64,000 nucleotides of DNA from Halichondria panicea (Eukaryota; Porifera; Demospongiae; Suberitida; Halichondriidae). Under the pieces are notes generated by a model. It did no database searches and was not told the DNA's origin. It saw nothing but the letters and a program-made list of their open reading frames with translations. The translations under genes and the position numbers were made by a program. This document shows positions 10,441 through 23,975 of this stretch, in pieces; positions within the stretch are counted from its first letter, which is position 1; each line of letters opens with the position of its first letter. The DNA is taken from positions 937,001 to 1,001,000 of the forward strand of contig NC_087387.1 in NCBI RefSeq assembly GCF_963675165.1, in the 5' to 3' direction.

Positions 10441-10895
10441 CTGGGGAATGCATTTGTAAAAGCATGAAACTAATCTCATGTTTAATTAATGCAAATATTG
10501 GCTAGCTAGAAATTGAGTACTAGTCTAGAATGTTAAATCTGTGAATAATAGTTTGCACTAAGTGATCAATTAGGTCAAGCTAAGCTAGACCTCTGCAGCT
10601 AGTTGAAAAAACTTACCTACTAGATCTATATCAGAAGTTCCTTTCAAGCACATTAATTTGTATGAATCTCAGATACGCCCACTTTTTTGTTTCAACGCCC
10701 ACACTTTTCTTCCCATCATCCATTCACTTCTTCCAGAGTCTCAAAAGAAGTGAGTCCACATTGAGCATGTATGGAAACAAATTGGATAAAAACCTATATT
10801 TATTTGCATACTGCATATTGCTTAGTACAGTCTATCTGGCTGTAAACAATCAGGCTCCAGCTATAGAATTGAGTGTGTGTGTTCCTTCCCTACAG
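10441..10895 (-). promoter_or_regulatory. Upstream region of TRIM copy 2
   Basis: Contains the probable 5'UTR intron (10441-10616) and the conserved ATACGCCCACTTTTTTG block near 10672. From about 10800 the sequence passes into the plus-strand fragment copy 2, whose 3' splice site ends at 10895. Confidence 0.45.
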
Positions 10896-12121
10896 GAAAC
10901 TGTGTGTCCTGGACAACAATCACTCACTGCACACCATCTACTCCCTCACCACAGTCCACAAGAGGAGACATTCATTAACAGCTCCTACGTCAGCATAGAC
11001 CACTTCCCCATCCAGCACACCTTCACCTTCACCAACGCCCGCCCACCCTCACACCAGATCCAAAAAACCACAAGAGACGATAATATTATTGGATGATGAT
11101 ATTTACGGCCGACACTATATCCTCCCTCAACCCACACCAAAGCTAGCACAGTGACAGAGAGTATTGATAGAGGGACTGCGAGGGAGCCACTGTCTAATGG
11201 AGGGGCAAAGATAAGAGGATCGTCTTTGAAGAGATCTTCAGCCATTTTCCACCGAGGAAGACAGCTCAGTTTGAAGAGACGGCAGAATCACAAGACAATT
11301 TGTTCAGTGATGATGAGGATGGTCCTGATTATGATACGCTGGAGCCTGTTGTCATGGATACGTTGTCAGAGGGTGCTCCTCGAGTTCTCAGTAGCATTGC
11401 ATACTGAGAAACAAGGTATGTACATGTACCAGATTGTGTTGCTATAACAGTCATCATATTCATTACCTCGGCATTCCAATCACTATTGTTGTGTACCATT
11501 GTTGATGCACTGTGCTACTGCAGAAGAGGTACGACACACTCGGTGCATCTCTAGCAATTAGTCTCGGATTATCTGCCCACATGTTGTTATTGCTGAGTGT
11601 AATCAGGCTAATTGCTTGAGCTGCACTGCGCCCGTTGTACCTCCTTGAACATTGTGCTGAGCTTGCATTTAATTAGAAGAGTCAAGGCTATTGCTAGTAT
11701 CTGTAACCGCCCACATGCACACACATTAATTTTGATGCTGGTATATTGTGCTATATGTGCTGTACTTCATGGGGGTGTATTTTCGTGAGGGTTCGCTATA
11801 AGTATGGTGCTGAGCTTGCACTATATTTGTATTTGTAGATAGAAGAGTCAAGGCTATTGCTATATCTGTCACTGACTCCTACCCCCCACATGCACACACT
11901 CTCCCCCCCCCCCCCCCCACACACACACAGAGCACCAGCTGCCAACTCCCAATCTGAGGAATAGGCTATCTACGCTAACAATCAGCACACTTGACTTGGT
12001 GCCCATGGCAACGCTGGTCAGAGGTGGGAGTCGTACTGGCAGACACAGACACTGCTCAGATCACACCCATCACGCCCACCACAGCAGCACAACTGACGGC
12101 ACTAGTGGAACAGTGCACTGA
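10896..12121 (+). pseudogene. Decayed plus-strand gene fragment, copy 2 (unrecognised)
   Basis: This is a second copy of the 7202-8129 fragment, beginning after the same TTCCTTCCCTACAG splice site. It has lost a base at the end of the SLHTIYSL stretch. It preserves a longer acidic stretch near 11227-11405 that reads coding-like (IVFEEIFSHFPPRKTAQFEE, then SDDEDGPDYDTLEP), which is degraded in copy 1. The last segment starts after the acceptor ending at 11930 and one frame ends at the TGA at 12119-12121. About 11450-11900 holds only AT-rich intron-like sequence and a poly-C tract. Several frames are broken, so it is probably non-functional. Confidence 0.45.
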
Positions 12122-12355
12122 CTGTATTTGACTCACATCTTAGTTATGCTATTACTTTTACGTAAAGTTCATAAATTCGTTCAATCAATAAACAATATAC
12201 ACATATATACTGGTAGACTACAAAACCACAGATATATGCTACTGCACACACACAAATAAGGTAAGTAACAAAGTGAAGACAACCACAAAACACTAAAAGA
12301 TAACAACAGATCCTTCACTGCACACATACACAAAACCACCACTCACTGTCCACAG
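12122..12355. other. Spacer downstream of TRIM copy 3
   Basis: Contains the out-of-frame continuation of the TRIM copy 3 C terminus (about 12290-12355, still recognisable as the last NHL blade) followed by AT-rich sequence. No other gene is seen. Confidence 0.55.
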
Positions 12356-14461
12356 CTACTCCATAAGAGAAGTGATATGACCATTACCAAATGATGTGAC
12401 AAACTGACCATCTTTAGTGAACACTGACACGCGCTTGTTAGTATACTCAGCAACATAAAGAAAACTACTGACACACACACCACGAGGGCCAGAAAGATCT
12501 CCTTGTCCATTTCCTTTCTTTCCAATCGAGTGAATAAACCGATCATCCATAGTGAGCACTTGAACACGATGATTACCATAGTCAGTGACATACACCATTT
12601 GTACATTGTCCACCGCAACATCCTCTGGTAGGTCATTACCAGTTTCCATTAAATCAATCTGCTTGACTGGCCCCAGCTCTGTCGTCAACACTTGGACTCC
12701 GTGATTCCCTCGATTGCACACAAACACTTCATCACCAGCGACTGCTATCCCTTGAGGGTAGTAGAGTTTTTTTAGAATACTTTCCCTTGTCCCAAACCAT
12801 TTTAGCAGATATCCTCTTTTGTACACGCAGTGTTTGTTGCTGCCAGAGACATAGATCTTGTCTTCCTTGTCTACTGCCACACGAGAGATACTGCCAAACC
12901 AATGTATTGATTTGCTGATGCTTTGAATTTGTTTTCCTTTCTTGTCAAACATCAAAATATCACCGTTCCAGTCAGTTACAATCAGTTCTTCTGATGAGTT
13001 GAATGCCATATACCGAGGGTTGTTGATTCCTCTTATCACCCTCACAGGTTTGTCCAGCTTGGTGGGGGGTATTTTGACGAACACAGAGAAGGGGCTTCCT
13101 GAAATAGGCTGGTCGTCCACTGAGATCAGGAGGTGGTATCGACCACGTACCCTAGGGGTGTACTCAACACTGTACACTCCACCCCTCACAGGCACTGCTT
13201 GTAGCTGTTGAGATGATTGATCAGCTAGCAATTTTAAAGTTGCTTTAGCTTTTGAAAATTGTCGTGGCTGGTGTATATTGATTGAAAAGCAAGCAGGTTT
13301 ATCGATTTCAGCATTTTTAACTACATCTCCTTCCACAGTGCACTTCGTTGGATCCACTGTACCGTCATACACAATAACGTTGTTTTTACACAACTCCTTG
13401 AGACCCTTATAAACAAACACCTCAACTCCAAAATCATCTTTCTCCACTGGATCAGAATTGGCTGCTTCCTTCACCACCTCAGCATCGATTCGACTCACCA
13501 CCTGCTCTTGCATCGTAATCAGTTCTTCATCACTTGCATTCTCCAGTGTACGCTCTACAAAGTCAATCAAACTCTGAGCAGTGCCTAGGGACAGGTCCAG
13601 ATCTTTCTCTTGAACTGTCAGCTTCTCCATCTTTGAATCAGCTAAAGCAGAAGATTCTCGTAAAACACGGACTTTGCATCGATCGAGAATATCGTGTAGC
13701 TCCTGGAACTTGGCATTCACTTGTCTCTCTGTCAGTTCTTTCTGGGCCTGTATATTCTGTTTAGTTCCTTTCACTTGATTCACAGCGGTGCTCAGATGAG
13801 GCAGTAGGTTCTTGAGTGGGGAGAGGTGCTCCGTCAGCTTTTTGCGAGTTTCGGGGGCGGCTTTCTTAACTAACTCTGACTTGTGGTCACAATGATCGAA
13901 TACAACACAGTCTCGACAGATGAGCTTGTTGCAATCGAAACAAAAAATCTTCTTTGGCTCCTCATGATCCTCGCATTTTGGGGGTAGTGGGCTTTCGAAT
14001 GTTAGATCTTTCACTCCGCCCTGTTTGAGCTGTTCCAGAGTAGAGACGATATGTGTAGCAAACACTTTCATACGCTGATGAGATCTTACACAATCCTCAC
14101 AAATGAACTGGACACACTGTCGGCAGAATGCAGTGGCCTTTTCCCCAGGGCACATTTCACAGGTGGCCTCTAACTTGCCGTGGGCTTTCTCCATCCTCGA
14201 GTGGAGTGCTTTCATCCGGTTGATGAAGAACGCAGTGGTCAGTCTGTCTGGGTTGTTGTCTGGCAATAGAGTGGGCTCACGACAGTCGGGGCAGGGGAAC
14301 GGCTGGTTGGGTGGGTAGCGACTGGAGAGTGTGAGGATGCATTGCTTGCAGTAGTAGTGACAACGAGGGAGCAGCTTTAGCTCCTGGATGCGGTCATGAC
14401 AGATGCCACAGGTCACCTCTTGCTCGAGATCAGCAACAACTGGATCAGGTTTTTCGGCCAT
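12356..14461 (-). CDS. TRIM-NHL protein, copy 3, degenerating
   Basis: A 701-residue single-exon frame of the same architecture but with several lesions. In the RING the third zinc ligand Cys of the LPCCHYYC motif is Arg (LPRCHYYC). Residues are missing in blade 2 (CVYKRGYLLK lacks FNK) and blade 4 (TGNDLPEDVAV). A one-base deletion in the last blade converts the usual GHITSP-GVAV stretch into GHITSLME followed by a stop, removing about 25 residues. B-box 2 also differs (CVVFDHCDHKSELV). The filamin first half is the VDPTKCTVEGD type shared with copies 6 and 8. The probable 5'UTR intron is 14484-14585. It may be a pseudogene in the making. The Tudor fragment lies upstream at 14761-16572. Confidence 0.85.
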   Translation of the reverse strand: MAEKPDPVVADLEQEVTCGICHDRIQELKLLPRCHYYCKQCILTLSSRYPPNQPFPCPDCREPTLLPDNNPDRLTTAFFINRMKALHSRMEKAHGKLEATCEMCPGEKATAFCRQCVQFICEDCVRSHQRMKVFATHIVSTLEQLKQGGVKDLTFESPLPPKCEDHEEPKKIFCFDCNKLICRDCVVFDHCDHKSELVKKAAPETRKKLTEHLSPLKNLLPHLSTAVNQVKGTKQNIQAQKELTERQVNAKFQELHDILDRCKVRVLRESSALADSKMEKLTVQEKDLDLSLGTAQSLIDFVERTLENASDEELITMQEQVVSRIDAEVVKEAANSDPVEKDDFGVEVFVYKGLKELCKNNVIVYDGTVDPTKCTVEGDVVKNAEIDKPACFSINIHQPRQFSKAKATLKLLADQSSQQLQAVPVRGGVYSVEYTPRVRGRYHLLISVDDQPISGSPFSVFVKIPPTKLDKPVRVIRGINNPRYMAFNSSEELIVTDWNGDILMFDKKGKQIQSISKSIHWFGSISRVAVDKEDKIYVSGSNKHCVYKRGYLLKWFGTRESILKKLYYPQGIAVAGDEVFVCNRGNHGVQVLTTELGPVKQIDLMETGNDLPEDVAVDNVQMVYVTDYGNHRVQVLTMDDRFIHSIGKKGNGQGDLSGPRGVCVSSFLYVAEYTNKRVSVFTKDGQFVTSFGNGHITSLME

Positions 14462-14483
14462 CGTTAGAAATTGTTTCTCAGAT

Positions 14484-14760
14484 CTGGAGAATGCAATTGT
14501 GTAGTATGTTGAATATTGTATAATTAGCTATATACATGTACTATAGTATAGTCTATACCTCTGCAGCTACTGTATAAAGTCTTACCTACAATCAGAAAAA
14601 GCTTTCCAGGGTTAAAGCATATGGTCAAAGTAAGCAATGAACTGAAGTAGCAGTAAGCTCTAAGTTATGTAAAATTAATGTTTTCATAGCGTTTCACCAG
14701 CGCTATAATATTATAGTGTTTTAATGAGATTCATTGCATTTTCTAGTACAAATTGCGATT
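14484..14760 (-). promoter_or_regulatory. Upstream region of TRIM copy 3
   Basis: A probable 5'UTR intron at 14484-14585 has a GTAAGA donor. The sequence matches the upstream side of the TRIM copy 10 fragment (60220-60530), not the ATACGCCC-type upstream block of most copies, so copies 3 and 10 share a separate promoter lineage. Confidence 0.4.
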
Positions 14761-16572
14761 TTACTCAGAAATTAATACTCGCGAAAATATGTAATCTGAG
14801 ATACGCCCACACTTCTTCACAGTCATATATACAGTACAGATAATAATTGCAGTTAGGCTATAATAGCTAGTCCAGTCATCATCTTCAGTTCTCAAATGAT
14901 AATCACTTGTCAACACTAGGGACTTGCTGCTCAGACGACGTGGGTCGCTATGACAGCACTCATCAGACTCGTTACACCAGGAGTCCTTCCCGCTTAACGA
15001 GGCTCTCTCCAGAGGGGCATCTTGATACCAGCAATTGGCAGCTTCTTTACAATCTCCTTTCTCACAAGTAGACACTTTGACACCATTAAACAAGTTTGTC
15101 GGTGCTAGTACAGCTGACATTGATGATGTCTCTTTAGTGCACAAATAGTTTCTGTTTTGAGGGTCATGAATTGTTTTGATTTCTTTAGTAGGTAACTGAG
15201 CCGAGATAGTAATGATCGTGGGGGAGTGGTTACTGCTTGTGAGGGGGTGGTTTGAGGTGTGGGTGTGGTCTCAGCTAGCAGAGAGGTGGAGCTGAGGTAT
15301 AGTCCTTTAGTGAGGAGCAGGTTAGTTACTCTGTTCTTGCCAACACGATCATAGTAGATATCGACGACACCAACTTGTAGCCCGGATGGTTTCCTGGTAA
15401 CCTTGGCAAACACCTGTAGTCACATTTAAGCAAGCATGAACAAAATGCACACACTATAAAACACATACTATATACACAATTTACAAAGTCTACAGTTTTA
15501 GTTCTACTTATAGGCACTTATTATCAGACTGTGGGGGGACTAAGTGCAACCACAAAAAGTTCCTTCTAAACTGCAGCTACTTCACAGAAGCCTTTCGCTA
15601 CACTATATTCACCATTTTGTGTCGTAGGTGTTTCCATAGTAGCTGTTTGTCCAGTGGGAACCATTCCTCTCCGTGATTGAATGTTGAGTGGAGGCCGTCA
15701 ATAGCCGTGGGGAGGGCCAGGGGAGGGACCACGCCCACTCTCAGTCCGTGGGGGAGCTTGTAGAGGTTACGTAGTGACACACTGTGCATCGTTGAGCCAC
15801 AATCTATCAGCTCCAGTCTAGCCTGAGGCTGTATACACACAGGTGGGGAGATAACAAGCAAATGATCAAAATGATTGGTAATCACGTTTGTCTATAATGT
15901 AGCTTCCCCCGGCGTATTATATCATTCGTAATTTTAGAAGCAAGTATTTTATCCTAGAAATTCACTCTATTCAGAGCTACACAGTTTATAGACTATGGAA
16001 GATGATGTTGAAGGATAATTGCTACAAAACTTGGCTCTATTGAGCAACAGGCACACCACTCACCTGTCCAATATAGTGTGGTCGATTGACCTCTGTCACT
16101 CTAGCTCTCCTGTAGAAGCCATCCTCTTCTCTCTCTTGAGTGCCTCCAACACTCACAAGCACAGCACAATACAGTCCAACCATCAACTGCAGAATGTTCC
16201 GTATAAAAAGCCATCCATGAATGCACATACTCAAAGCAACATGTAACTCTTCTGCCTCTCACAACATGTACCTTATATACAGAGAAACCTCTGACACATT
16301 TAAGCACACTAGTTGACAATGAACTGTCGTCCCCAAACTTATTTTTCTACACCAACTAAATTCAATGCACTAAATTTAATGGACAATAAATTATCTACAA
16401 AGGGACAATATTAATGTCTTGAATAATAAAATGATAGGGCCAAGGTAGTTTGACTGACCTCGCCTCTGCTCATAGTGTTGGGGTCACTGGTGGTCATGGC
16501 AACTGATAGCTCCTCCAGGTCATGCTCTGGGTACTCAGCCAGCTGTATCCAGACACGGTCAGGACTGTTCAC
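14761..16572 (-). pseudogene. Tudor-domain gene fragment, copy 1 (extended Tudor, N terminus missing)
   Basis: The exons join in phase: 16572-16459 (VNSPDRVWIQLAEYPEHDLE), 16186-16064 (GFYRRARVTEVNRPHYIGQ), 15822-15613 (ARLELIDCGSTMHSVSLRNL) and 15413 down to about 15234 (KVTRKPSGLQVGVVDIYYD). Then comes a Cys-rich stretch in another frame (15195-14761), reached only if a 38-base intron is real. The order matches the extended Tudor fold (a Tudor core within an SN-like domain), which by family knowledge binds methylated arginine and acts in germline RNA granules and piRNA pathways. A TDRKH-like protein is possible but unproven. Everything upstream of the domain is replaced by the coiled-coil exon fragment at 16573, so the gene has lost its true N terminus. 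Frames within the remaining exons are open. Confidence 0.6.
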
Positions 16573-17228
16573 CTGCAGTACTTGCAATGACATCGTTGAC
16601 AATTGGTCTCCTTGTGTCGAACAATAATAGCGTATCCATTGTAGGATCTTTGGGTGAAGGTTCGTCTATAGTGGTGTCCATTGGATGTACTCTACTAGTG
16701 ACCTCTGTGAACCTTGTCTCGGCAGCACAAGCACATGGCAATTTTCCAACCATACATTCGGCCAAATACTGCAAAGAGTTGTCTTGCGTTGCTATGACTT
16801 CATCACTTTGCTGCCGTGTGGTGTCTTGTGATACAATAGTTTCGATCGTAATATTTTCAGGGGGGGCTTGCATTTCTCTGGCTTCATCCTCTGGGGGGAG
16901 GGGCTGCTCTTGTACCTTAAATGTAGCTTGCTGTGCAATGAACGTGGCTTCTGCTGCTAATGCTTGAGACATCATCACCTGTTTGTTGAGCTCACAAACT
17001 AGGGACACTGGGCCGTGTAGAGGTCAAATGGTTCATCTTCAGAGCTTGGTTGGTCATGCATCAGTGGGTACCTCATCTTGCATTGAGATTGTCACTTTTA
17101 GTGAGGTTATTGAGATCTGATTGATAATGGAGTCTCGCAAGCAGTGGCTCTGCTCTCTCTGCAGTTGTATAATGGGTCCATGCAACTGATGCAGCTTCAG
17201 ATACAGAGTGTGCTAGGTACTTGTCCAT
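16573..17228 (-). pseudogene. Coiled-coil gene exon-1 fragment, copy 2, joined to Tudor exon
   Basis: A copy of exon 1 of the gene at 8-3438, from its ATG (17226-17228) to the VNDVIAST codons. There it joins the Tudor exon at a short shared stretch (GCAAGTACT). Small insertions at about 17006, 17056 and 17082 break the frame. The reading frame entering the Tudor exon is out of phase and stops after AGEQS. The same lesions are found in the copy at 62312-62967, so the damage predates that duplication. Confidence 0.8.
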
Positions 17229-17390
17229 TTTCACTTGTAATAATATGGTAAAGATCCTCATAACACAATCACAAACCTAAAATAGGTGTAGCAGGCGAGT
17301 AAAGATCGTCAGTAGAGGTAACTGCTCTCAATCAAAAGTCAAATAGTGATTTATTACTGCCCACACACACAAAATAATTATAGATCTACA

Positions 17391-19574
17391 CTAAAAGATA
17401 ACAACAGATCCGTCACTGCACGCATATACAAAACCATCAGTGTCCACAGTTACTCCAAAAAGATTAGTGATATGACCATTACCAAATGATGTGACAAACT
17501 GACAGTCTTTAGTGAACACTGACACACAACCGTTATAATAATCAACAATATAAAACCAGTGACAAACAAAACCAGTGACACACACACCACGAGGGGTAGA
17601 CAGATCTCCTTGTCCACTTCTTTTCTTTCCAATCGAGCGAATAAACCGACCATCCATAGTGAGCACTTGAACACGATGATTATAACAGTCAGTGACATAC
17701 ATCATTTGTTTATTGTCCACTGCAACATCCTCTGGGCAGTTAAAATGCTCATTACCAGTTCCCTCTGAACCAATCTGCTTGACTGGCTCCAGCTCTGTAG
17801 TCAACACTTGGACTCTGTGATTATTCTGATCGCACACAAACACTTGATCACCAGCGACTGCTATCCCTCGAGGGAAGTTGAGTTCTTTTGGACCACGTCC
17901 CTTCGTCCCAAACCTCTTCAGCAGATCTCCTCTTTTGTTGAACTTGTACACACAGTGTTTGCTACTATCACAGACATAGATGTTGTCCTCCTTGTCTACT
18001 GCCACACCAGAGATACCGACAAACCCATGCTTTGATTTGCTGATGCTTCGAATTTGTTTTCCTTTCTTGTCAAACACCAAAACATCACCGCTATAGTTAG
18101 TTACAATCAGTTCATCTGATGAGTTGAATGCCATATACCGAGGTTCGTTGATTCTTCTTATCACTCTCACTGGTTTGTCCAGCTTGGTGGGGGGTATTTT
18201 GATGAACACAGAGAAGGGGCTTCCTGGGATGGGCTGGTCGTCCACTGAGATCAGGAGGTGGTGTCGACCACGTACCCTAGGGGTGTACTCAACACTGTAC
18301 ACTTCACCCCTCACAGGCACTGCTTGCAGTTGTTGGGTCGATTGATCAACTAGCGATTTCAGTACTGCTTGTGGTTTGCCTTGTTTTGAACTGATATAGA
18401 CATTCAGCCTTGCATATTTGTCAACTTCAGCTGTTTTGATGCCGTCTCCTTTCACAATCGGCTTTCCTTCATGTACAATAATGTTGTTCTCGCACAACTT
18501 CTTGAGATCCTCACAAACAAACACTTTGACTCCAAAATCATCTTTCTCCACTGGATCAGGATTGGCTGCTTCCTTCCCTCGCTTCACCACCTCGACATCG
18601 ATTCGACTCACCACCTGCTCTTGCATCGTAATCAGTTCTTCATCACTTGCATTCTCCAGTGTACACTCTACAAAGTCAATCAAACTCTGAGCAGTGCCCA
18701 GGGACAGGTCCAGACCCTTCTCTTGAACCGTCAGCTTCTCCATCCTTGAATCAGCCAAAGCAGAAGATTCTCGTAAAACACGGACTTTGCATCGATCGAG
18801 AATATCGTGTAGCTCCTGGAACTTGGCATTCACTTGTCTCTCTGTCAGTTCTTTCTGGGACTGGATATTCTGTTTAGTTCCTTTCACTTGATTCACAGCG
18901 GTGCTCAGATCAGGCAGTAGGTTCTTGAGTGGGGAGAGGTGCTCCGTCAGCTTTTTGCGAGTTGCGGGGGCGGCTTTCTTTACAAATTCGTAATTGTGTC
19001 CAGCGTGTTCAATAACGATACAGTCTCGACAGATGAGCTTGTTGCAATCAAAACAGAAAATCTTTTTCAGTTCTTCGTGATCTTCACATTTTGGGGGTGG
19101 TGGGCTTTCGAATGTTAGTTCTTTCACTCCGCCCTGTTTGAGCTCGTCCAGAGTGGAGATGGCATGTCCGGCAAATACTCTCAATCGTTTATGAGACTTC
19201 ACACAATCTTCACAGATGAAATTGACACATTGTCGGCAGAATGCAGTGGCCTTTCCCCCAGAGCACATTTCACAAGTGGCCTCCAATTTTCCATGGGCTT
19301 TCTCCATCCTCGAGTGGAGTGCTTTCATCCGGTTGATGAAGAACGCAGTGGGCAGTCTGTCAGGGTTGTTGTTTGGCAATAGAGTGGGCTCACGACAGTC
19401 GGGGCAGGGGAACGGCTGGTTGGGTCGGTAGCGACTGGAGAGTGTGAGGATGCATTGCTTGCAGTAGTAGTGACAACAAGGGAGCAGCTTTGGCTCCTGG
19501 TAGCGGTCATGACAGATGCCACAGGTCACCTCTTGCTTGAGATCAGCAACAACTGGATCAGGTCCTTCGGCCAT
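17391..19574 (-). CDS. TRIM-NHL E3 ubiquitin ligase-like protein, copy 4
   Basis: An open 727-residue single-exon frame with RING C18/C21/C33/H35/C38/C41/C57/C60, B-box 1 of the CVKSHKRLRVFAGH type, B-box 2, coiled coil, filamin domain (KPIVKGDG type, SSKQGKPQAVLKSL) and six NHL blades. Blade 5 has a short internal duplication (TGFVCHWFYIVDYYNG), and blade residues around it differ from other copies (INEP, NYSGD, FNCPED). A probable poly(A) signal (AATAAA on the minus strand, plus 17351-17356) lies about 35 bases after the stop. A probable 5'UTR intron covers 19588-19788. Its 3' 0.86 kb is repeated almost exactly at 63130-64000. Confidence 0.93.
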   Translation of the reverse strand: MAEGPDPVVADLKQEVTCGICHDRYQEPKLLPCCHYYCKQCILTLSSRYRPNQPFPCPDCREPTLLPNNNPDRLPTAFFINRMKALHSRMEKAHGKLEATCEMCSGGKATAFCRQCVNFICEDCVKSHKRLRVFAGHAISTLDELKQGGVKELTFESPPPPKCEDHEELKKIFCFDCNKLICRDCIVIEHAGHNYEFVKKAAPATRKKLTEHLSPLKNLLPDLSTAVNQVKGTKQNIQSQKELTERQVNAKFQELHDILDRCKVRVLRESSALADSRMEKLTVQEKGLDLSLGTAQSLIDFVECTLENASDEELITMQEQVVSRIDVEVVKRGKEAANPDPVEKDDFGVKVFVCEDLKKLCENNIIVHEGKPIVKGDGIKTAEVDKYARLNVYISSKQGKPQAVLKSLVDQSTQQLQAVPVRGEVYSVEYTPRVRGRHHLLISVDDQPIPGSPFSVFIKIPPTKLDKPVRVIRRINEPRYMAFNSSDELIVTNYSGDVLVFDKKGKQIRSISKSKHGFVGISGVAVDKEDNIYVCDSSKHCVYKFNKRGDLLKRFGTKGRGPKELNFPRGIAVAGDQVFVCDQNNHRVQVLTTELEPVKQIGSEGTGNEHFNCPEDVAVDNKQMMYVTDCYNHRVQVLTMDGRFIRSIGKKRSGQGDLSTPRGVCVTGFVCHWFYIVDYYNGCVSVFTKDCQFVTSFGNGHITNLFGVTVDTDGFVYACSDGSVVIF

Positions 19575-19587
19575 CGTTAGTTAAGAT

Positions 19588-20279
19588 CTGGAGAATGCAT
19601 TTGTACAACATTTATAAAAGCATGAAACTATTCTATTAAATATAAAAATTAAATAGCAACTTCGCTAGAAATTGAGTATACAAGAATGTTGAATCTGTGA
19701 ATAATAGTTTGCACTAAGTGATCAATTAGGTCAAGCTAAGCTAGACCTCTGCAGCTAGTTGAAAAAATGGGTACCTGAAAAAACTTACCTACTATTTATA
19801 AGAACTTCCTAGATCCAATTTCAACAATTACAAGCCTTTAATTAATTAGTTTTGCATGTACCTTGTACTGGTACATGCTACGCCCATTACACAATGTTAT
19901 AAATCTGACCAGATACGCCCACTTTTTTGTTTCAACACTGGCCCACACTTTCTTTCAATATGAAAGTACATGTACATGTATGTACAACAATTCTACACAA
20001 CTTGGTAGCAACATTGATATCTCGATCCCTGAGCACTGGGCATGAGATGCCTTGATCCCAGGCCACACTGAATGGAGGCCTTGTAGGAGGCTAGGGATGC
20101 TTCTATTAAAAGCTGTCTTGGTATCTTTCAATTTAAAATTATAATTATCAGCGTACTAGGTACACAAATATTGAGGAATGCATAATTATAAGTATGTGTT
20201 CAATACATGTACATGTATATAACTGGTAAAAATGTTTGCCAAGTTTATAAGTCGTTGAACAAAATAATGTTCGATGTGT
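19588..20279 (-). promoter_or_regulatory. Upstream region of TRIM copy 4 and spacer to MCM6 copy A
   Basis: Contains the probable 5'UTR intron (19588-19788, GTAAGT donor next to a TATAAATA-like string), the ATACGCCCACTTTTTTG block near 19910 and a palindromic ACATGTACATGT tract. It ends in the downstream flank of MCM6 copy A (stop at 20280-20282). No coding frame is credible. Confidence 0.45.
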
Positions 20280-23809
<3,530 letters not shown>

Positions 23810-23975
23810 TTTCACTTGTAATAAGATGGTAAAGATCCTCATAACACAATCACAAACCAAAATAGGCAGCAGGCAGGTAAAGATCATCAGTAGAACTAAC
23901 TGCTTCTCAATCAAAAGTAAATTATTACATACACATAAAACACAGATTGCTACTGCCCACACACACAAATAATAA

